Assembly: GCA_023168345.1 (NCBI GenBank)
Contig: AP025689.1
Span: 2,540,001 to 2,604,000 of the forward strand
Origin: Lysinibacillus sp. PLM2
GTDB lineage: Bacteria; Bacillota; Bacilli; Bacillales_A; Planococcaceae
Direction: 5' to 3'
DNA: 64,000 bases
Below, piece after piece: positions 20,495 through 31,200 of the stretch. A program made the position numbers and the translations under genes. Numbering within the stretch: the first letter of the stretch is position 1; each line of letters begins with the position of its first letter. The notes under the pieces are model-generated. The model was not told the DNA's origin. It ran no database searches and worked only from the letters and a program-made list of their open reading frames with translations.

Positions 20495-21022
20495 CTAATT
20501 ATTTTCACGTGCTCGTTGCAATACACGTGCGTTAATCAAATATTTAAACGCCCAGCCTAACATGATTAAAAACAATAGGTTAGCGATTAAAGTTGGGATT
20601 AAACGATTCATCATAAAATCTGAGAATGTAATATTTGTAAAATTAATAAATGCAAAGAAGTTGTACAGAACAATCTCCATTAATGCAACTAAAACTAATG
20701 ATAGGATGGTAGTAATACTCAAATGTTGATGGATAAATTTCACAGTTGATCCTGCTAAAAAACAGATAAGTGGATATAATACGGTATATAATCCAATAAT
20801 ATCAATGTAAAACACATCATACAAGAGCCCAAAAATCAATCCATATACTACAGCTCTTTGGCGACTGTAATAGATTGATACAAAAATTAAGTATAATATT
20901 AAAAATCTTGGGACTAAATAAATAATTTGATCATTTAATTGAATTGGAGAAAACAGAGCAAATTCAGGTTCAAGCAAAAACAAAACAACAGCTACAAACG
21001 GGATAAGGGCTCGAACATACAT
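20495..21022 (-). CDS. mreD: Rod-shape determining protein MreD
   Basis: A 175-residue membrane protein with five or so hydrophobic helices (LIPFVAVVLFLLEPEFALFS; YGLIFGLLYDVFYIDIIG), fitting the MreD family that links the elongasome's cell-wall enzymes to MreB/MreC. The start is 2 bp past the mreC stop. Sequence conservation in MreD is low; context makes the call firm. Confidence 0.93.
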   Translation of the reverse strand: MYVRALIPFVAVVLFLLEPEFALFSPIQLNDQIIYLVPRFLILYLIFVSIYYSRQRAVVYGLIFGLLYDVFYIDIIGLYTVLYPLICFLAGSTVKFIHQHLSITTILSLVLVALMEIVLYNFFAFINFTNITFSDFMMNRLIPTLIANLLFLIMLGWAFKYLINARVLQRARENN

Positions 21023-21024
21023 TG

Positions 21025-21915
21025 TTATTCACCCTCATCTGTTTCAGCTTGAGTTTTTGCCTCTTCATGTTCATCAATTGTGATGACATTTCTTTTGGCA
21101 ATAATCACATCTTGAAGCATAGAAAAATCTGCAGCAGGTTTTACATATGCTAATTTTGTTAAACCGAAATCATCTGTTGTTACTTCAGTAATTTCACCTA
21201 TTAATATTCCTTTTGGGAAAATCCCACCTAAACCTGATGAAATTACCAATTCGCCTTCTTTTACTTCTAAGCTAGAATCGATTCGCTTCATTATTAATTC
21301 ATTACGCTCAACATCATATCCTTCTAACAAACCAAAAATCTCTTGATTTTCCCCTTGAATAACTGCTGAAACTCTAAAATTCGGATTATTCGTTTGAAGT
21401 AACTCTACCTCTGATGTTAAAGGTGTCACTAAACTAATTTTACCAATTAATCCTTGAGCTGTCATGACTGCCATATTTACTTCTATTCCGTGGGATGAAC
21501 CTTTATTTAAAATGATTTTTTCTTCCCATTGGTCCGGGTTTCTAGAAATAACAGTTGCTTGGATTGGTACATAATCTCTCAAACTATCCTCTTTCTCTAC
21601 TATTTCACGCAATGATTCATTTTCGCTTTGCAATGTATTAACCTGTGATTGTAAAACAGCAAAGTCCTCTAAACGCATTTTTAAACGTTTATTTTCTTCA
21701 TAAGTATTTAATAAAGAATTAATATCGCTAAAAACTCCTGTTATGTAATTCGTTGGTTTAGCGACAAATGATTGAACTAAACCAACTGTATCTTTAATAA
21801 ACTGTTCGGGTAACGTTGCATTTTGACGATCACGTAATGAGAAGCTAATCAATGCCACAATGAAAATCATGCTAACAAGTAGCAATATTAATTTCTTGTT
21901 TGAAAAGTGTGGCAT
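21025..21915 (-). CDS. mreC: Rod-shape determining protein MreC
   Basis: A 296-residue bitopic protein: short cytosolic tail, one membrane helix (about 8-25), a coiled coil (about 65-108, KMRLEDFAVLQSQVNTLQSENE) and two beta-barrel domains outside the membrane (VISRNPDQWEEKIILNKG; GLGGIFPKGILIGEI). It scaffolds the elongation machinery. Follows mreB by 12 bp behind AGGAGG. Confidence 0.96.
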   Translation of the reverse strand: MPHFSNKKLILLLVSMIFIVALISFSLRDRQNATLPEQFIKDTVGLVQSFVAKPTNYITGVFSDINSLLNTYEENKRLKMRLEDFAVLQSQVNTLQSENESLREIVEKEDSLRDYVPIQATVISRNPDQWEEKIILNKGSSHGIEVNMAVMTAQGLIGKISLVTPLTSEVELLQTNNPNFRVSAVIQGENQEIFGLLEGYDVERNELIMKRIDSSLEVKEGELVISSGLGGIFPKGILIGEITEVTTDDFGLTKLAYVKPAADFSMLQDVIIAKRNVITIDEHEEAKTQAETDEGE

Positions 21916-21927
21916 TGGTATTCCTCC

Positions 21928-22947
21928 TTATTTTTTTAATTGTTGTGAACGGACTAAGTCAATATGATCTAACGCTTTACCTGTACCGATCGCTACACAA
22001 TCTAATGGATTTTCCGCAATAAATACAGGCATTTTCGTTTCATCACTAATGACTTTATCAAGATTTCTTAGTAATGCTCCACCACCTGTTAAAACAATGC
22101 CTCTTTCCATAACATCTGCAGATAATTCAGGAGGAGTCTGTTCTAATGTTTTCTTCACACCATCAATAATTGAGGTAATCGCCTCTTTTAAAGATTCAGA
22201 AATTTCTTGAGATGTAATATCAATAGTTTTCGGTAATCCTGTTACTAAATCGCGGCCACGGATTTCCATTGTTTGATTATCGCCATCCACTCTTGCCGTA
22301 CCAATCTCAATTTTAATATTTTCAGCAGTACGTTCACCAATCGTTAAATTATAAGCTTTTCGAATATAGCTAATAATAGCTTGGTCCATCGCGTCACCAC
22401 CAATACGAACAGAATCACTTGTTACGATTCCTCCTAATGAGATAACAGCGACTTCTGTCGTACCTCCACCAATATCTACAACCATAGAACCAGTTGGATC
22501 CCAAACAGGTAGGTTAGCACCTATTGCTGCAGCAAATGGTTCTTCAATTGTAAACGCTTCTTTTGCACCAGCTTGGCGACTTGCATCAATAACCGCACGT
22601 TGTTCAACCGTTGTAATTCCGTATGGAACACAAATCATGACATTCGGTTTTTTCCAGTTAGAGCCTGAGTTTTTTAAAGCCTGTCTTAAATAATATTGAA
22701 TCATAGCTGTCGTAATTTCAAAATCTGCAATAACGCCATCTTTCATTGGACGAATAGCTACGATAGAACCTGGTGTACGGCCTATCATGTTTTTTGCGTC
22801 ATTTCCTACTGCTACAATTTCACCAGTCTTTGTGTTTTTCGCAACAACAGAAGGTTCACGTAAAACGATACCTTTTCCTTTAATAAAAACTAATGTATTC
22901 GCTGTGCCAAGATCGATCCCGACATCTTTGTTTCCTAATCCAAACAA
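21928..22947 (-). CDS. mreB: Rod-shape determining actin homologue MreB
   Basis: A 339-residue bacterial actin. Phosphate loop [12 protein letters not shown] at residue 10, [14 protein letters not shown] near 160 and [12 protein letters not shown] near 287 are nucleotide-binding elements. Starts at TTG (22947) behind AGGGAG. First gene of mreBCD-minCD. The 354-bp gap upstream likely carries its promoter. Confidence 0.97.
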   Translation of the reverse strand: MFGLGNKDVGIDLGTANTLVFIKGKGIVLREPSVVAKNTKTGEIVAVGNDAKNMIGRTPGSIVAIRPMKDGVIADFEITTAMIQYYLRQALKNSGSNWKKPNVMICVPYGITTVEQRAVIDASRQAGAKEAFTIEEPFAAAIGANLPVWDPTGSMVVDIGGGTTEVAVISLGGIVTSDSVRIGGDAMDQAIISYIRKAYNLTIGERTAENIKIEIGTARVDGDNQTMEIRGRDLVTGLPKTIDITSQEISESLKEAITSIIDGVKKTLEQTPPELSADVMERGIVLTGGGALLRNLDKVISDETKMPVFIAENPLDCVAIGTGKALDHIDLVRSQQLKK

Positions 22948-23301
22948 ATTGTGTACTCCCTTTCTTTAAGCCATACTTCGCTGTCCTTAAATCATAAGAT
23001 TTATTATAGCGGATTAATGTAAAAATTTATAGTATGAATACAGCTATTCCTCGTATTTTGTAGAACTTGATAGATTTTTTATCAACATCATTCATTTTAT
23101 TTCTATTTTGCCCATGAAACAAATAAAAAATTTATTTAACTTATTACATTCGTATGACTATTCGTATCTAATATCAAGACGAATTAACAATTTAAAGGTT
23201 CTTTGAAATGAATATGTAATATTAGAAAAAATTTTTGACTCTAAAAAGTCGATATTCCAATGTTTTAGGAATATCGACTTTTTATGTTACATTACATTAA
23301 T
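22948..23301 (-). promoter_or_regulatory. mreB upstream region
   Basis: 354 bp between radC and mreB with no gene. It holds the radC terminator (23243-23285), a perfect TATAAT at 23008-23003 on the minus strand as candidate -10 for mreB (its -35 is poor), and a TTGATA/TATCAA dyad near 23075. Promoter assignment is tentative. Confidence 0.4.
23243..23285 (-). terminator. Terminator after radC
   Basis: AAGTCGATATTCC and GGAATATCGACTT form a 13-bp stem with a 9-nt loop, followed by TTTTTAG on the minus strand. Confidence 0.85.
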
Positions 23302-24000
23302 CTACATATAGCCTTTTTCTTTTAAACTAATAAATTGGTGGTCACCTATTATAATATGATCGATTAATTCTATACCAATAATATATCCTGCTTCTTGCAG
23401 CCTTTTTGTTACATCTATATCTTCTGGGCTCGGCGTTGCAACACCACTTGGATGATTATGAGCGCAAATGATAGAAGCAGCAGAGCGTTTTACAGCTTCT
23501 CTAAAAATTTCTCTTGGATGCACGATTGATGAATTGAGGCTCCCAATAAAAATGGTCTGTTTATGGATGATTTGGTTTTTCGTATTTAAAAATAAAGCGA
23601 CGAAATGCTCTTGATTCAACGAGGACATCTCTGGCATTAAATAATTTGCAGCATCCTGAGGAGATCGAATAGTGAAACGTGAATCTACTTGGATTTGAGC
23701 CAATCGTCTACCCAGTTCAACTGCCGCTAATAACTGTATTGCCTTTGCTTCTCCAATTCCTTTTATTGAAGTTATTTCTTCAATGGTGGCATGTTTTAAT
23801 TCATGGATTTTTTCAAAGTAATTTAATACTCGATTTGCGATAGCTAAGACGGATTCTTTTTTTGTACCAGTTCGAAGCAATATAGCAATTAACTCTTGAT
23901 TTGATAAACTTTGTGCACCTTGCTTCATTAGCCGTTCCCTTGGACGATCATCTACGTGAACATCACGTAGCATGAGCTCTGGAAATACGCTAACTACCAT
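23302..24000 (-). CDS. radC: RadC-family JAB/MPN protein
   Basis: A 232-residue RadC: N-terminal UPF0758 helix-hairpin-helix part (SNQELIAILLRTGTKKESV; SIKGIGEAKAIQLLA) and C-terminal JAB1/MPN metalloprotease-like domain with HNHPSGVATPSPED, the full metal-binding motif. The old link to DNA repair is doubtful; the function is unknown. Lies 16 bp after maf, as in B. subtilis. Confidence 0.95.
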   Translation of the reverse strand: MVVSVFPELMLRDVHVDDRPRERLMKQGAQSLSNQELIAILLRTGTKKESVLAIANRVLNYFEKIHELKHATIEEITSIKGIGEAKAIQLLAAVELGRRLAQIQVDSRFTIRSPQDAANYLMPEMSSLNQEHFVALFLNTKNQIIHKQTIFIGSLNSSIVHPREIFREAVKRSAASIICAHNHPSGVATPSPEDIDVTKRLQEAGYIIGIELIDHIIIGDHQFISLKEKGYM

Positions 24001-24016
24001 TCAAAAATCACTTCCT

Positions 24017-24604
24017 TTAAATATGTAAAATGTTTAAAGAAATTAATTTTTCAAAAACAGTTGCTAAAGGAAATCCAACTACATTATTATAATCCCCTTC
24101 AATTCGGTCGATAAATAATGCTCCATCTGTTTGAATTCCATAACCACCTGCTTTATCAAAAGGGTCACCTGTATCAACATAAGCTTTGATTAAATTAGGT
24201 GATAATGTTTTAAAAAACACTTTTGTCTCTTCTACAATTGTTTCTTCATGTCCATCTCGGTCAATTATGACAACAGCTGTAAATACTGAATGCACATTAT
24301 TAGATAGTTTGCTTAAATGTGCAATCGCTTCTTCCTCTGATTTTGGCTTGTGTAATAGAGTCTCTTCAAAAACGACAATTGTATCTGCACCAATAACCGT
24401 TTTATTGATAACTCTTTTTTTCACATCTCGTGCTTTTAATAAAGCCACTTCCCGCACATAGTCAACAACTGTATTAGCCTCAACGGAAGTTTCTTCTACA
24501 TTACTAGTTATCACTTCAAAGGGAACACCTAATTTTGAAAAAAGTTCCTTTCTCCTAGGTGAAGATGATGCTAAAACAAGCTGATGATTAGTAGTAAAAT
24601 TCAT
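24017..24604 (-). CDS. maf: Maf-family nucleotide pyrophosphatase
   Basis: About 195 residues. LASSSPRRKELFSKLG at the start, GADTIV in the middle and DKAGGYGIQ are the active-site motifs of Maf house-cleaning pyrophosphatases (dTTP/UTP type), which remove modified or canonical nucleotides and can delay division. The start at 24604 is favoured: AGGAGG lies 7 nt away, while the ATG two codons earlier abuts it. Confidence 0.95.
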   Translation of the reverse strand: MNFTTNHQLVLASSSPRRKELFSKLGVPFEVITSNVEETSVEANTVVDYVREVALLKARDVKKRVINKTVIGADTIVVFEETLLHKPKSEEEAIAHLSKLSNNVHSVFTAVVIIDRDGHEETIVEETKVFFKTLSPNLIKAYVDTGDPFDKAGGYGIQTDGALFIDRIEGDYNNVVGFPLATVFEKLISLNILHI

Positions 24605-24698
24605 TTCCATTCCTCCTACTACTATTTTAACCGAGAAGTATTGTTTTGAAAATTTTGAATGGTAGATAGAAAATTCAAATTCGGTCCATTTTTAAAAC

Positions 24699-25343
24699 TT
24701 AAAATTGAATTTTGAGACAATCATTTTGTTCGTAATAATGCTTCAACAGGTGTAATCGCGTTACATCTAAATCGTCTGAAAGACTTGCCATTGCAGATGT
24801 TATCGACTGCCAATCTTGTGGCAAATTGTCCGGTGCTTGACCTTGTTCAAAATAAAATTTTCCGCGATCTTCACTCGATAAAAGAGTTGGGACATTTTGT
24901 ATTGTGGGATTCTGGCATGCACTACTAGATACTTTAAAAGCTTTTGCAAATGAAGGCGGATTCTCGGATTTTACTATCCCTTCTTGAACTGGTGTGACTT
25001 CCGACCATACGAAGTAACTTCCATCTACTGCAATAATTGTGGCAGTATTTAATGATGGGTAACCAGCCATAAAATCTGTCGCCCCTTCAAACGAAGAAAA
25101 AACGCCATGTTGATTTGCATAAAATTGTAGTGCAGATAAATCAACTGAAGGTGTAGAAGATTCCCCATCGGATGAAACAGGAACAACCTCTTCTTCACCT
25201 TTCTCTGCTACTTCTTGAACGTCTTCATTATTCATAGAATTCAACATAAAAATAAAGAAAATTACACCGACAACTCCTGCTAAAGATCCGAAAATTGCTG
25301 CTTGTATTAGTTCTTTGCGTCCGATCATTCTTGTAAATTTCAT
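24699..25343 (-). CDS. SpoIIB-like single-pass membrane protein (by position)
   Basis: About 214 residues: basic N-terminus (KFTRMIGRKELIQ), one membrane helix (about 16-35, AIFGSLAGVVGVIFFIFML), an acidic/Ser linker, and an outer domain beginning SALQFYANQHGVFSSFEGA that may be a diverged SPOR-like domain (one short Cys-bearing loop SACQNP and NDCLKIQF at the end). B. subtilis has spoIIB, a septal-wall sporulation gene with the same plan, between maf and folC. The match is by position and layout, not clear sequence likeness. Start at 25343 is set by GAGGTGAT; the frame to 25427 lacks one. Confidence 0.55.
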   Translation of the reverse strand: MKFTRMIGRKELIQAAIFGSLAGVVGVIFFIFMLNSMNNEDVQEVAEKGEEEVVPVSSDGESSTPSVDLSALQFYANQHGVFSSFEGATDFMAGYPSLNTATIIAVDGSYFVWSEVTPVQEGIVKSENPPSFAKAFKVSSSACQNPTIQNVPTLLSSEDRGKFYFEQGQAPDNLPQDWQSITSAMASLSDDLDVTRLHLLKHYYEQNDCLKIQF

Positions 25344-25375
25344 GCATATCACCTCTAGTATACCGTACCAAACAA

Positions 25376-25408
25376 AGAACAAAAAAAGACAAGACCTTTG
25401 TCGTCTTG
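25376..25408 (-). terminator. Terminator after the second folC
   Basis: CAAGAC gacaaag GTCTTG, followed on the minus strand by TCTTTTTTT. Confidence 0.8.
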
Positions 25409-25509
25409 CCAATAAAATATTTCGCAAAATATACTATCAATCGATATAATTAAACATTTAAAATTCATTTTTATATTTAAATGAATGAATTTTACACAAA
25501 TCGCTTAAT

Positions 25510-26763
25510 CTAGTCTCCTAATATTTTATCTCGCAGCTCAGTCAACAAATAAAGTGAACCTGTTACAATAGTTTTACATTCCTTAAAACTAACACTTTTT
25601 ATAAAAGACGAAAAATCATTTATGACATATTTTTTAGTAGCATTCGACAAATTTATCATTTCTTCTGCTTTCATTGCACGGCTGTTCGTAAAATTAATAA
25701 AATAAAATTCATCGCTTACTGTTTCAAGAATTTTTAATACAGATTTAACATCCTTATCAGCTAACATTCCAATTACAAAACGTATTGGTTCATTAGGAAA
25801 TTGATGTTTTATAGTTTGTGCTAGCTTTTCTGCACTCGCAGGGTTATGAGCACCATCCAAATATACATTCTCCATTACTTGCTCGAAACGACCAGGAACT
25901 ATTGCAGCATATACACCTTTTCGAACTTTTTCTTCATCCCAGTTCATTTGAAAGAATTTCGCGACTTCCAAAAAGGCAGTAATAGCAAGTGCCATATTCT
26001 CACCTTGATGTTCACCAATAAGCGAACGTTTCAATCCACTAATTTGAATAGTTCTCTCGCGATTCACATACAAATCCCCTTCATTTTGGAATCGAACATG
26101 AAACTGGTGACCTAAACGATATAGTATTGAATTTTTATTTACGGATTCTTGTTCAATTATTTTATTAGCCTCAATAGGTAGCTTTCCGACAATCACCGGT
26201 CGCTCATGTTTAATAATTCCTGCTTTATGACGAGCAATACTTTCAATTGAATTCCCTAAAAATTTTGTATGTTCGAGTGCAATACTTGGAATAATTGAAA
26301 CGATCGGGACAACAACATTTGTACTATCCTCCAATCCACCCATACCTGCTTCAAATAAAACTAAATCTACTTTTTTATTGAAAAAATAAATTAACGCTGC
26401 ACATGTTAATAGCTCAAAATCAGTAAGTAACCCACTAAGCTGTGCATCATGCATTATTTTAAATACCTCGTCCAAATCTATTTCCGCTATAGGCTTTCCA
26501 TTAATCTGAATTTGGTCATGAACATCTTTAATGCAAGGTGAAGTAAATTTACCAACAGTTAAGCCGTGTTCCATCGATATGCTTTCAATAAATGCCAATG
26601 TCGAGCCTTTTCCATTTGTACCTGCTATGTGCACGATGTTCAAGTCATTTTGAGGATTGTTTAGGTGATTTAATGCATTTTGAATTGCAGTAAGACCCGG
26701 TTTTATGGAATCATCACTTTTAACATTCCACTTTGCTTTATATTCATCTAGTTTTGGTATCAT
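25510..26763 (-). CDS. Divergent FolC-like Mur ligase (second copy)
   Basis: A 417-residue protein of the folylpolyglutamate synthase/dihydrofolate synthase family, 29 bp downstream of a standard folC. The ATP loop GTNGKGST and the HKAGIIK lysine are kept. Several folate-related positions are altered: the usual SPHLxxxxERI is SPCIKDVHDQI, GGRxDSTN is GGLEDSTN, LGDT is LGNS, and EKAGI is HKAGI. It still has the C-terminal DGAHNP and TGSLYLL. It may be a duplicated copy with a changed or reduced activity, or one specialised in only one of the two FolC reactions. Start follows AGAAGGA. Confidence 0.8.
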   Translation of the reverse strand: MIPKLDEYKAKWNVKSDDSIKPGLTAIQNALNHLNNPQNDLNIVHIAGTNGKGSTLAFIESISMEHGLTVGKFTSPCIKDVHDQIQINGKPIAEIDLDEVFKIMHDAQLSGLLTDFELLTCAALIYFFNKKVDLVLFEAGMGGLEDSTNVVVPIVSIIPSIALEHTKFLGNSIESIARHKAGIIKHERPVIVGKLPIEANKIIEQESVNKNSILYRLGHQFHVRFQNEGDLYVNRERTIQISGLKRSLIGEHQGENMALAITAFLEVAKFFQMNWDEEKVRKGVYAAIVPGRFEQVMENVYLDGAHNPASAEKLAQTIKHQFPNEPIRFVIGMLADKDVKSVLKILETVSDEFYFINFTNSRAMKAEEMINLSNATKKYVINDFSSFIKSVSFKECKTIVTGSLYLLTELRDKILGD

Positions 26764-26792
26764 CTGAGAATATCCTTCTTTCTCAAAACATA

Positions 26793-28067
26793 TTAAATAA
26801 TTGTTTGCAAAAACTTACGTACTTCTGCAATAAAGTAGAGAGACCCCGTTATTACTAATAGCTCATCTTGCTTTAAGTTATTTATTTCTCGCTCGATAAG
26901 CCCTTCCCAGTCCTCATCAACTGCTATGTTTTCACATTTCGATTGTGATGCAAGGTACTCAGCCTTTGCGGCACGAGGTAAAGTGATTTCTGTAAAACAT
27001 ATTTTGTCTGCTACTTCATCCATCATAGCAATGCTATTTTGATGATCCTTATCCTGCAAAGCTGCATATATAAACTTATAACGTTTATTTGGCTCCACAG
27101 CATGTAGAGTTCGAATTAATGCCCTTGTCCCTTCAGAGTTGTGAGCTCCATCAATAATGATTTGTCTATTCATTCTTTCAAAGCGCCCTTGCCATCTAGC
27201 CTTAGCAAGCGCCTCATAAACTGTATCCTCAGAAATCGTGGAATCAAAAAGTAAAGATGCTGTAATAGCTAGTGCTGCATTTTCTACTTGATGTTCCCCC
27301 TCCATGGCAAGTTGAATACCGTTTATTTCTTTGCCATTGAATTGGTAATTAAATACTTGGGGACTTGTTTTTGAAATTGATTGTATTTGAATGTCATTTC
27401 CTAAAATATATAAATCAGCCTCACAGCTTTTTGCTTTTTGTTTAATGACATGAAGCGCTTCTTCATTTTTCACACCAACAACAGCAGGAATATTCTTTTT
27501 TATAATACCTGCTTTTTCATAGGCTATTTTTTCATAAGTATCTCCAAGAATTTCTGTATGTTCAAGTGAAATGGTCGTAATTACAGATACAGCTGGAGTT
27601 ATCATATTTGTTGAATCGACACGCCCTCCGATACCTGTTTCGATTAGAGCGACATCAACATCACTATTAGCAAAGTGTAAAAAAGCGATTAGCATGACCA
27701 CTTCAAAAAAACTAGGATAAAGTCCATTAAGATGTTTTTCAATCATTTCAGACACTAGATTCGCATAAGTAACAAATTGTTCATCCGTAATTTGCTCATC
27801 ATTAATCGTGATGCGTTCATTTACCCTCTCAAGATGGGGCGAAGTAAATGCGGCAACCTTCAAACCATGTATCATTAATATTTCTTTTGTTGCATTAAGT
27901 GTAGAGCCCTTGCCATTTGAACCAGCAAAATGAATGAATTTTACCTTTTGATGCGGGTTTCCGAATTCATTCATAATAATTTGAACTGCTTCAAGAGGTT
28001 GTCCTTTATACCTACTTGCTCTTAATTGAAAGATAAAATTCGTACATTCTTCGATGGAATGGAACAT
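26793..28067 (-). CDS. folC: Folylpolyglutamate synthase / dihydrofolate synthase
   Basis: A 424-residue FolC that adds glutamate to dihydropteroate and folates. All motifs look standard: GSNGKGST P-loop, TSPHLERVNERI folate-binding loop, ETGIGGRVDSTN, EHTEILGDT, YEKAGIIKK (lysine likely carbamylated), DGAHNSEGT and TGSLYFIAEV. It follows valS by 74 bp in the same direction, as in B. subtilis, and probably shares its T-box-controlled transcript in part. B. subtilis comC, which lies near folC, is absent here; a second folC-like gene follows. Confidence 0.95.
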   Translation of the reverse strand: MFHSIEECTNFIFQLRASRYKGQPLEAVQIIMNEFGNPHQKVKFIHFAGSNGKGSTLNATKEILMIHGLKVAAFTSPHLERVNERITINDEQITDEQFVTYANLVSEMIEKHLNGLYPSFFEVVMLIAFLHFANSDVDVALIETGIGGRVDSTNMITPAVSVITTISLEHTEILGDTYEKIAYEKAGIIKKNIPAVVGVKNEEALHVIKQKAKSCEADLYILGNDIQIQSISKTSPQVFNYQFNGKEINGIQLAMEGEHQVENAALAITASLLFDSTISEDTVYEALAKARWQGRFERMNRQIIIDGAHNSEGTRALIRTLHAVEPNKRYKFIYAALQDKDHQNSIAMMDEVADKICFTEITLPRAAKAEYLASQSKCENIAVDEDWEGLIEREINNLKQDELLVITGSLYFIAEVRKFLQTII

Positions 28068-28140
28068 AGTGATCGCTCCTACAATTTAATTAACCATTAG
28101 AAAATGTCCTAGCGTAATAACTAGGACATTCCTTATCATA

Positions 28141-30789
28141 TTACATATTTTTCAATTCTGCTAAACGTTTTTCAACTGCTTCGTATTTTTCCTGGTAATC
28201 TGCTAGTTTTTCACGTTCTTTCGCAACTAGCTCTTCTGGTGCTTTTGATACGAATTTTTCATTTGAAAGCTTTCCTGATACTAGTTTTACTTCTTTTGCC
28301 CATTTCTCTAATTCTTTTTCAAGGCGAGCAATTTCTTCTTCAAGATTGATCAAACCAGCTAATGGTAAGAATAATTCCGCCCCTGTAACAACCGCTGTCA
28401 TAGATTGACTAGGCACTTCAATGTTTTCACCGATTGTTAAAGTTTCAGGATTACAGAATTTCTCAACATATGCTCGGTTTTCTTCTAGCACATGAGCAGT
28501 TTTAGCATCTTTAGCATTAATGTATAACGGAACCTTCTTGCTCATCGGTGTATTTACTTCCGCGCGGATGTTTCTTACTGAACGAATAATGTCCATAAGA
28601 AGCTTCATGCTCGCTGCATCATCTGTAAAATTAAATTCAGCTCGAACTTGAGGCCAAGCTGCAACTGTAATTGACTCACCTTCATGTGGTAGGTGTTGCC
28701 AAATTTCTTCTGTAATAAATGGCATCAATGGATGAAGTAAACGCATTGTGTTATCAAGAACATAAGCTAATACAGATCTTGTTGTTTTCTTTGCTTGCTC
28801 ATCCTCACCATACAGTGGAAGCTTCGCCATTTCAATGTACCATGAACAGAAATCATCCCAAATAAAGTTATATAACTCACGCCCGACTTCTCCGAATTCA
28901 TAACGCTCAGCAAGGTTCGTTACACGTTCAATCGTCTCATTTAAACGAGTTAAAATCCATTTATCTGCAACATTTAAATTACCTGTTAAATCAATTTCAT
29001 CATACGTTAAACCTTCCATATTCATAAGAGCAAAACGAGAAGCATTCCATATTTTATTGGCAAAGTTCCATATAGCTTCTACTTTTTCAGTAGTATATCG
29101 TAAATCTTGACCAGGTGATGATCCTGTTGCTAAGAAGTAACGAAGGGAATCTGCACCGTATTGGTCAATTACATCCATTGGATCAACACCGTTACCGAGT
29201 GATTTACTCATTTTACGCCCTTCACCATCACGTACTAAGCCGTGAATTAATACATCTTTAAATGGACGCTCTCCAGTAAATTCTTTTCCTTGGAAAATCA
29301 TACGGCTTACCCAGAAGAAAATGATGTCATAGCCAGTTACTAGTGTATTTGTAGGGTAGTAACGTTTAAACTCTTCATTTTCAGTATCTGGCCAACCCAT
29401 TGTTGAAAATGGCCATAATGCAGATGAGAACCAAGTATCAAGTACATCTTCATCCTGTGTCCAGTTTTCAACATCTTCTGGTGCTTCTTTTCCAACATAA
29501 ATTTCGCCAGTTTCGTTGTGATACCATGCTGGAATTTGGTGTCCCCACCATAGTTGACGAGAAATACACCAGTCATGGATATTTTCCATCCAACGATTAT
29601 AAGTATTTTCAAAACGATTTGGTACAAAGTTGACTTTTTCATCTTCACTTTTTTGTATCTTTAACGCTTGCTCAGCAAGTGGTCCCATTTTTACGAACCA
29701 TTGCGCAGAAAGATAAGGTTCAACAACTGCTCCTGAACGTTCTGAGTGACCTACTTGGTGTGTATGTGGCTCAATTTCAACAAGTACGCCCGCTTCCTGT
29801 AAATCTTTCACAATTTGTTTACGACATTCGAAACGATCCATTCCAGCATATTTACCAGCTAAGTCATTCATTGTGCCATCTTCGTTCATGACAAGAATAC
29901 GTTCTAAATTATGACGGTTCCCAACTTCAAAGTCGTTCGGGTCATGAGCAGGGGTCATTTTTACCACACCTGTACCGAATTCCATATCTACATAATCATC
30001 CGCAACGATTGGAATTTCGCGACCAACGATTGGAAGGATGACTGTTTTACCTACTAAATGTTTGTAGCGTTCGTCTTCTGGATGTACAGCAACACCAGAA
30101 TCACCTAACATTGTTTCCGGACGTGTCGTTGCAACGCGTAATACCCCAGAGCCATCCGCTAGTGGATATTCCATATGATAGAATGCACCTTCAACTTCTT
30201 TATGGATTACTTCGATATCCGATAAAGCTGTTTTTGCTGCTGGATCCCAGTTAATAATACGTTCACCGCGATAAATTAAGCCTTTTTCATATAGCTTAAC
30301 AAAAACTTCCTTAACAGCATCTGATAAACCTTTATCAAGGGTAAAACGCTCACGTGTATAGTCAAGCCCTAAACCAAGCTTTGCCCATTGTTCACGAATA
30401 TGACTTGCATATTCTTCTTTCCATTCCCATGTTTTTTCAAGGAATTTTTCGCGGCCAAGATCATATCTTGACACCCCATCTTCACGCAGTTTTGCTTCAA
30501 CTTTAGCTTGAGTTGCAATACCTGCATGGTCCATTCCAGGTAACCATAATGCATCAAAACCTTGCATACGCTTCATACGTATTAGAATATCTTGTAATGT
30601 AGTATCCCAAGCATGCCCTAGGTGAAGCTTTCCTGTTACGTTTGGAGGTGGAATAACGATTGAATATGGTTGTTTCCCACTTTCTGGTTGTGCCTCGAAA
30701 AATTTACCTTGTAGCCACCATTCATAGCGTCCTGATTCTATACTTTGTGGATCGTATTTTGTTGGCATTGAAATATTTTGTTCTGTCAT
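28141..30789 (-). CDS. valS: Valyl-tRNA synthetase
   Basis: An 882-residue class I synthetase. HIGH-type motif in [19 protein letters not shown] in KMSKSLGN, an editing domain with [15 protein letters not shown], and the C-terminal coiled-coil arm ([17 protein letters not shown]). The start at 30789 follows AAGGAGGAATT; the frame extending to 30957 runs back through the T-box leader and is not real coding sequence. Confidence 0.98.
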   Translation of the reverse strand: MTEQNISMPTKYDPQSIESGRYEWWLQGKFFEAQPESGKQPYSIVIPPPNVTGKLHLGHAWDTTLQDILIRMKRMQGFDALWLPGMDHAGIATQAKVEAKLREDGVSRYDLGREKFLEKTWEWKEEYASHIREQWAKLGLGLDYTRERFTLDKGLSDAVKEVFVKLYEKGLIYRGERIINWDPAAKTALSDIEVIHKEVEGAFYHMEYPLADGSGVLRVATTRPETMLGDSGVAVHPEDERYKHLVGKTVILPIVGREIPIVADDYVDMEFGTGVVKMTPAHDPNDFEVGNRHNLERILVMNEDGTMNDLAGKYAGMDRFECRKQIVKDLQEAGVLVEIEPHTHQVGHSERSGAVVEPYLSAQWFVKMGPLAEQALKIQKSEDEKVNFVPNRFENTYNRWMENIHDWCISRQLWWGHQIPAWYHNETGEIYVGKEAPEDVENWTQDEDVLDTWFSSALWPFSTMGWPDTENEEFKRYYPTNTLVTGYDIIFFWVSRMIFQGKEFTGERPFKDVLIHGLVRDGEGRKMSKSLGNGVDPMDVIDQYGADSLRYFLATGSSPGQDLRYTTEKVEAIWNFANKIWNASRFALMNMEGLTYDEIDLTGNLNVADKWILTRLNETIERVTNLAERYEFGEVGRELYNFIWDDFCSWYIEMAKLPLYGEDEQAKKTTRSVLAYVLDNTMRLLHPLMPFITEEIWQHLPHEGESITVAAWPQVRAEFNFTDDAASMKLLMDIIRSVRNIRAEVNTPMSKKVPLYINAKDAKTAHVLEENRAYVEKFCNPETLTIGENIEVPSQSMTAVVTGAELFLPLAGLINLEEEIARLEKELEKWAKEVKLVSGKLSNEKFVSKAPEELVAKEREKLADYQEKYEAVEKRLAELKNM

Positions 30790-30805
30790 GATAATGAATT
30801 CCTCC

Positions 30806-31115
30806 TTAGTACGATTATGATTAGAAAACAAAAATAAAAAACCCCTATCGTCAAAAAAGGACGAAGGAGTTTTATCATTTTTCCGCGGTACCACCTTTAT
30901 TCTAATCAGAAAACAAAATACACGTATATCATGTGTTTTTCTGAAGTTAGCTCTCATTACGATAACGGTGTTTAACCGACATTTTGTTACTACTATTTCA
31001 CAAAAGTTGCTCTTAGGCTACTTTCAAATGGTTGCAGGCAGAAACTTTTCAGCTACCGTTTCCTCTCTAATGCATGCAAAATCATTCTACTCTTCCTATT
31101 CATTGCATCTATATT
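30806..31115 (-). ncRNA. T-box riboswitch of valS
   Basis: On the minus strand the leader holds the stem I AGAGAG...GCTG region, a candidate specifier GTA (valine) at 31021-31019 in GAAAGTAGCCTAAGAG, and the near-invariant T-box AAGGTGGTACCGCGG (about 30883-30897). A terminator follows at 30830-30872 (ACTCCTTCGTC with GACGATAGGGGT, then a T-run). Uncharged tRNA-Val pairs with specifier and T-box and stops the terminator from forming, so valS rises when valine is short. Confidence 0.95.
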
Positions 31116-31141
31116 GAACTAATTTTTTGAACTGTACATAT

Positions 31142-31169
31142 TGTATAATATTACGTCATTAGTTTTCAA
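31142..31169 (-). promoter_or_regulatory. Probable sigma-A promoter of valS
   Basis: TTGAAA (31169-31164) and TATACA (31147-31142) are 16 bp apart on the minus strand, just upstream of the T-box leader. Confidence 0.6.
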
Positions 31170-31200
31170 GTTACAACGAAAAGGAAAGGAATGAAAAATT

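Noticed and set aside
25228-25440. Second frame overlapping the spoIIB-like gene
   Set aside because: It lies in another frame across the true start region and the terminator, with no ribosome site of its own.
30790-30957. N-terminal extension of valS
   Set aside because: This part is the T-box terminator and antiterminator region; the ribosome site is before 30789.
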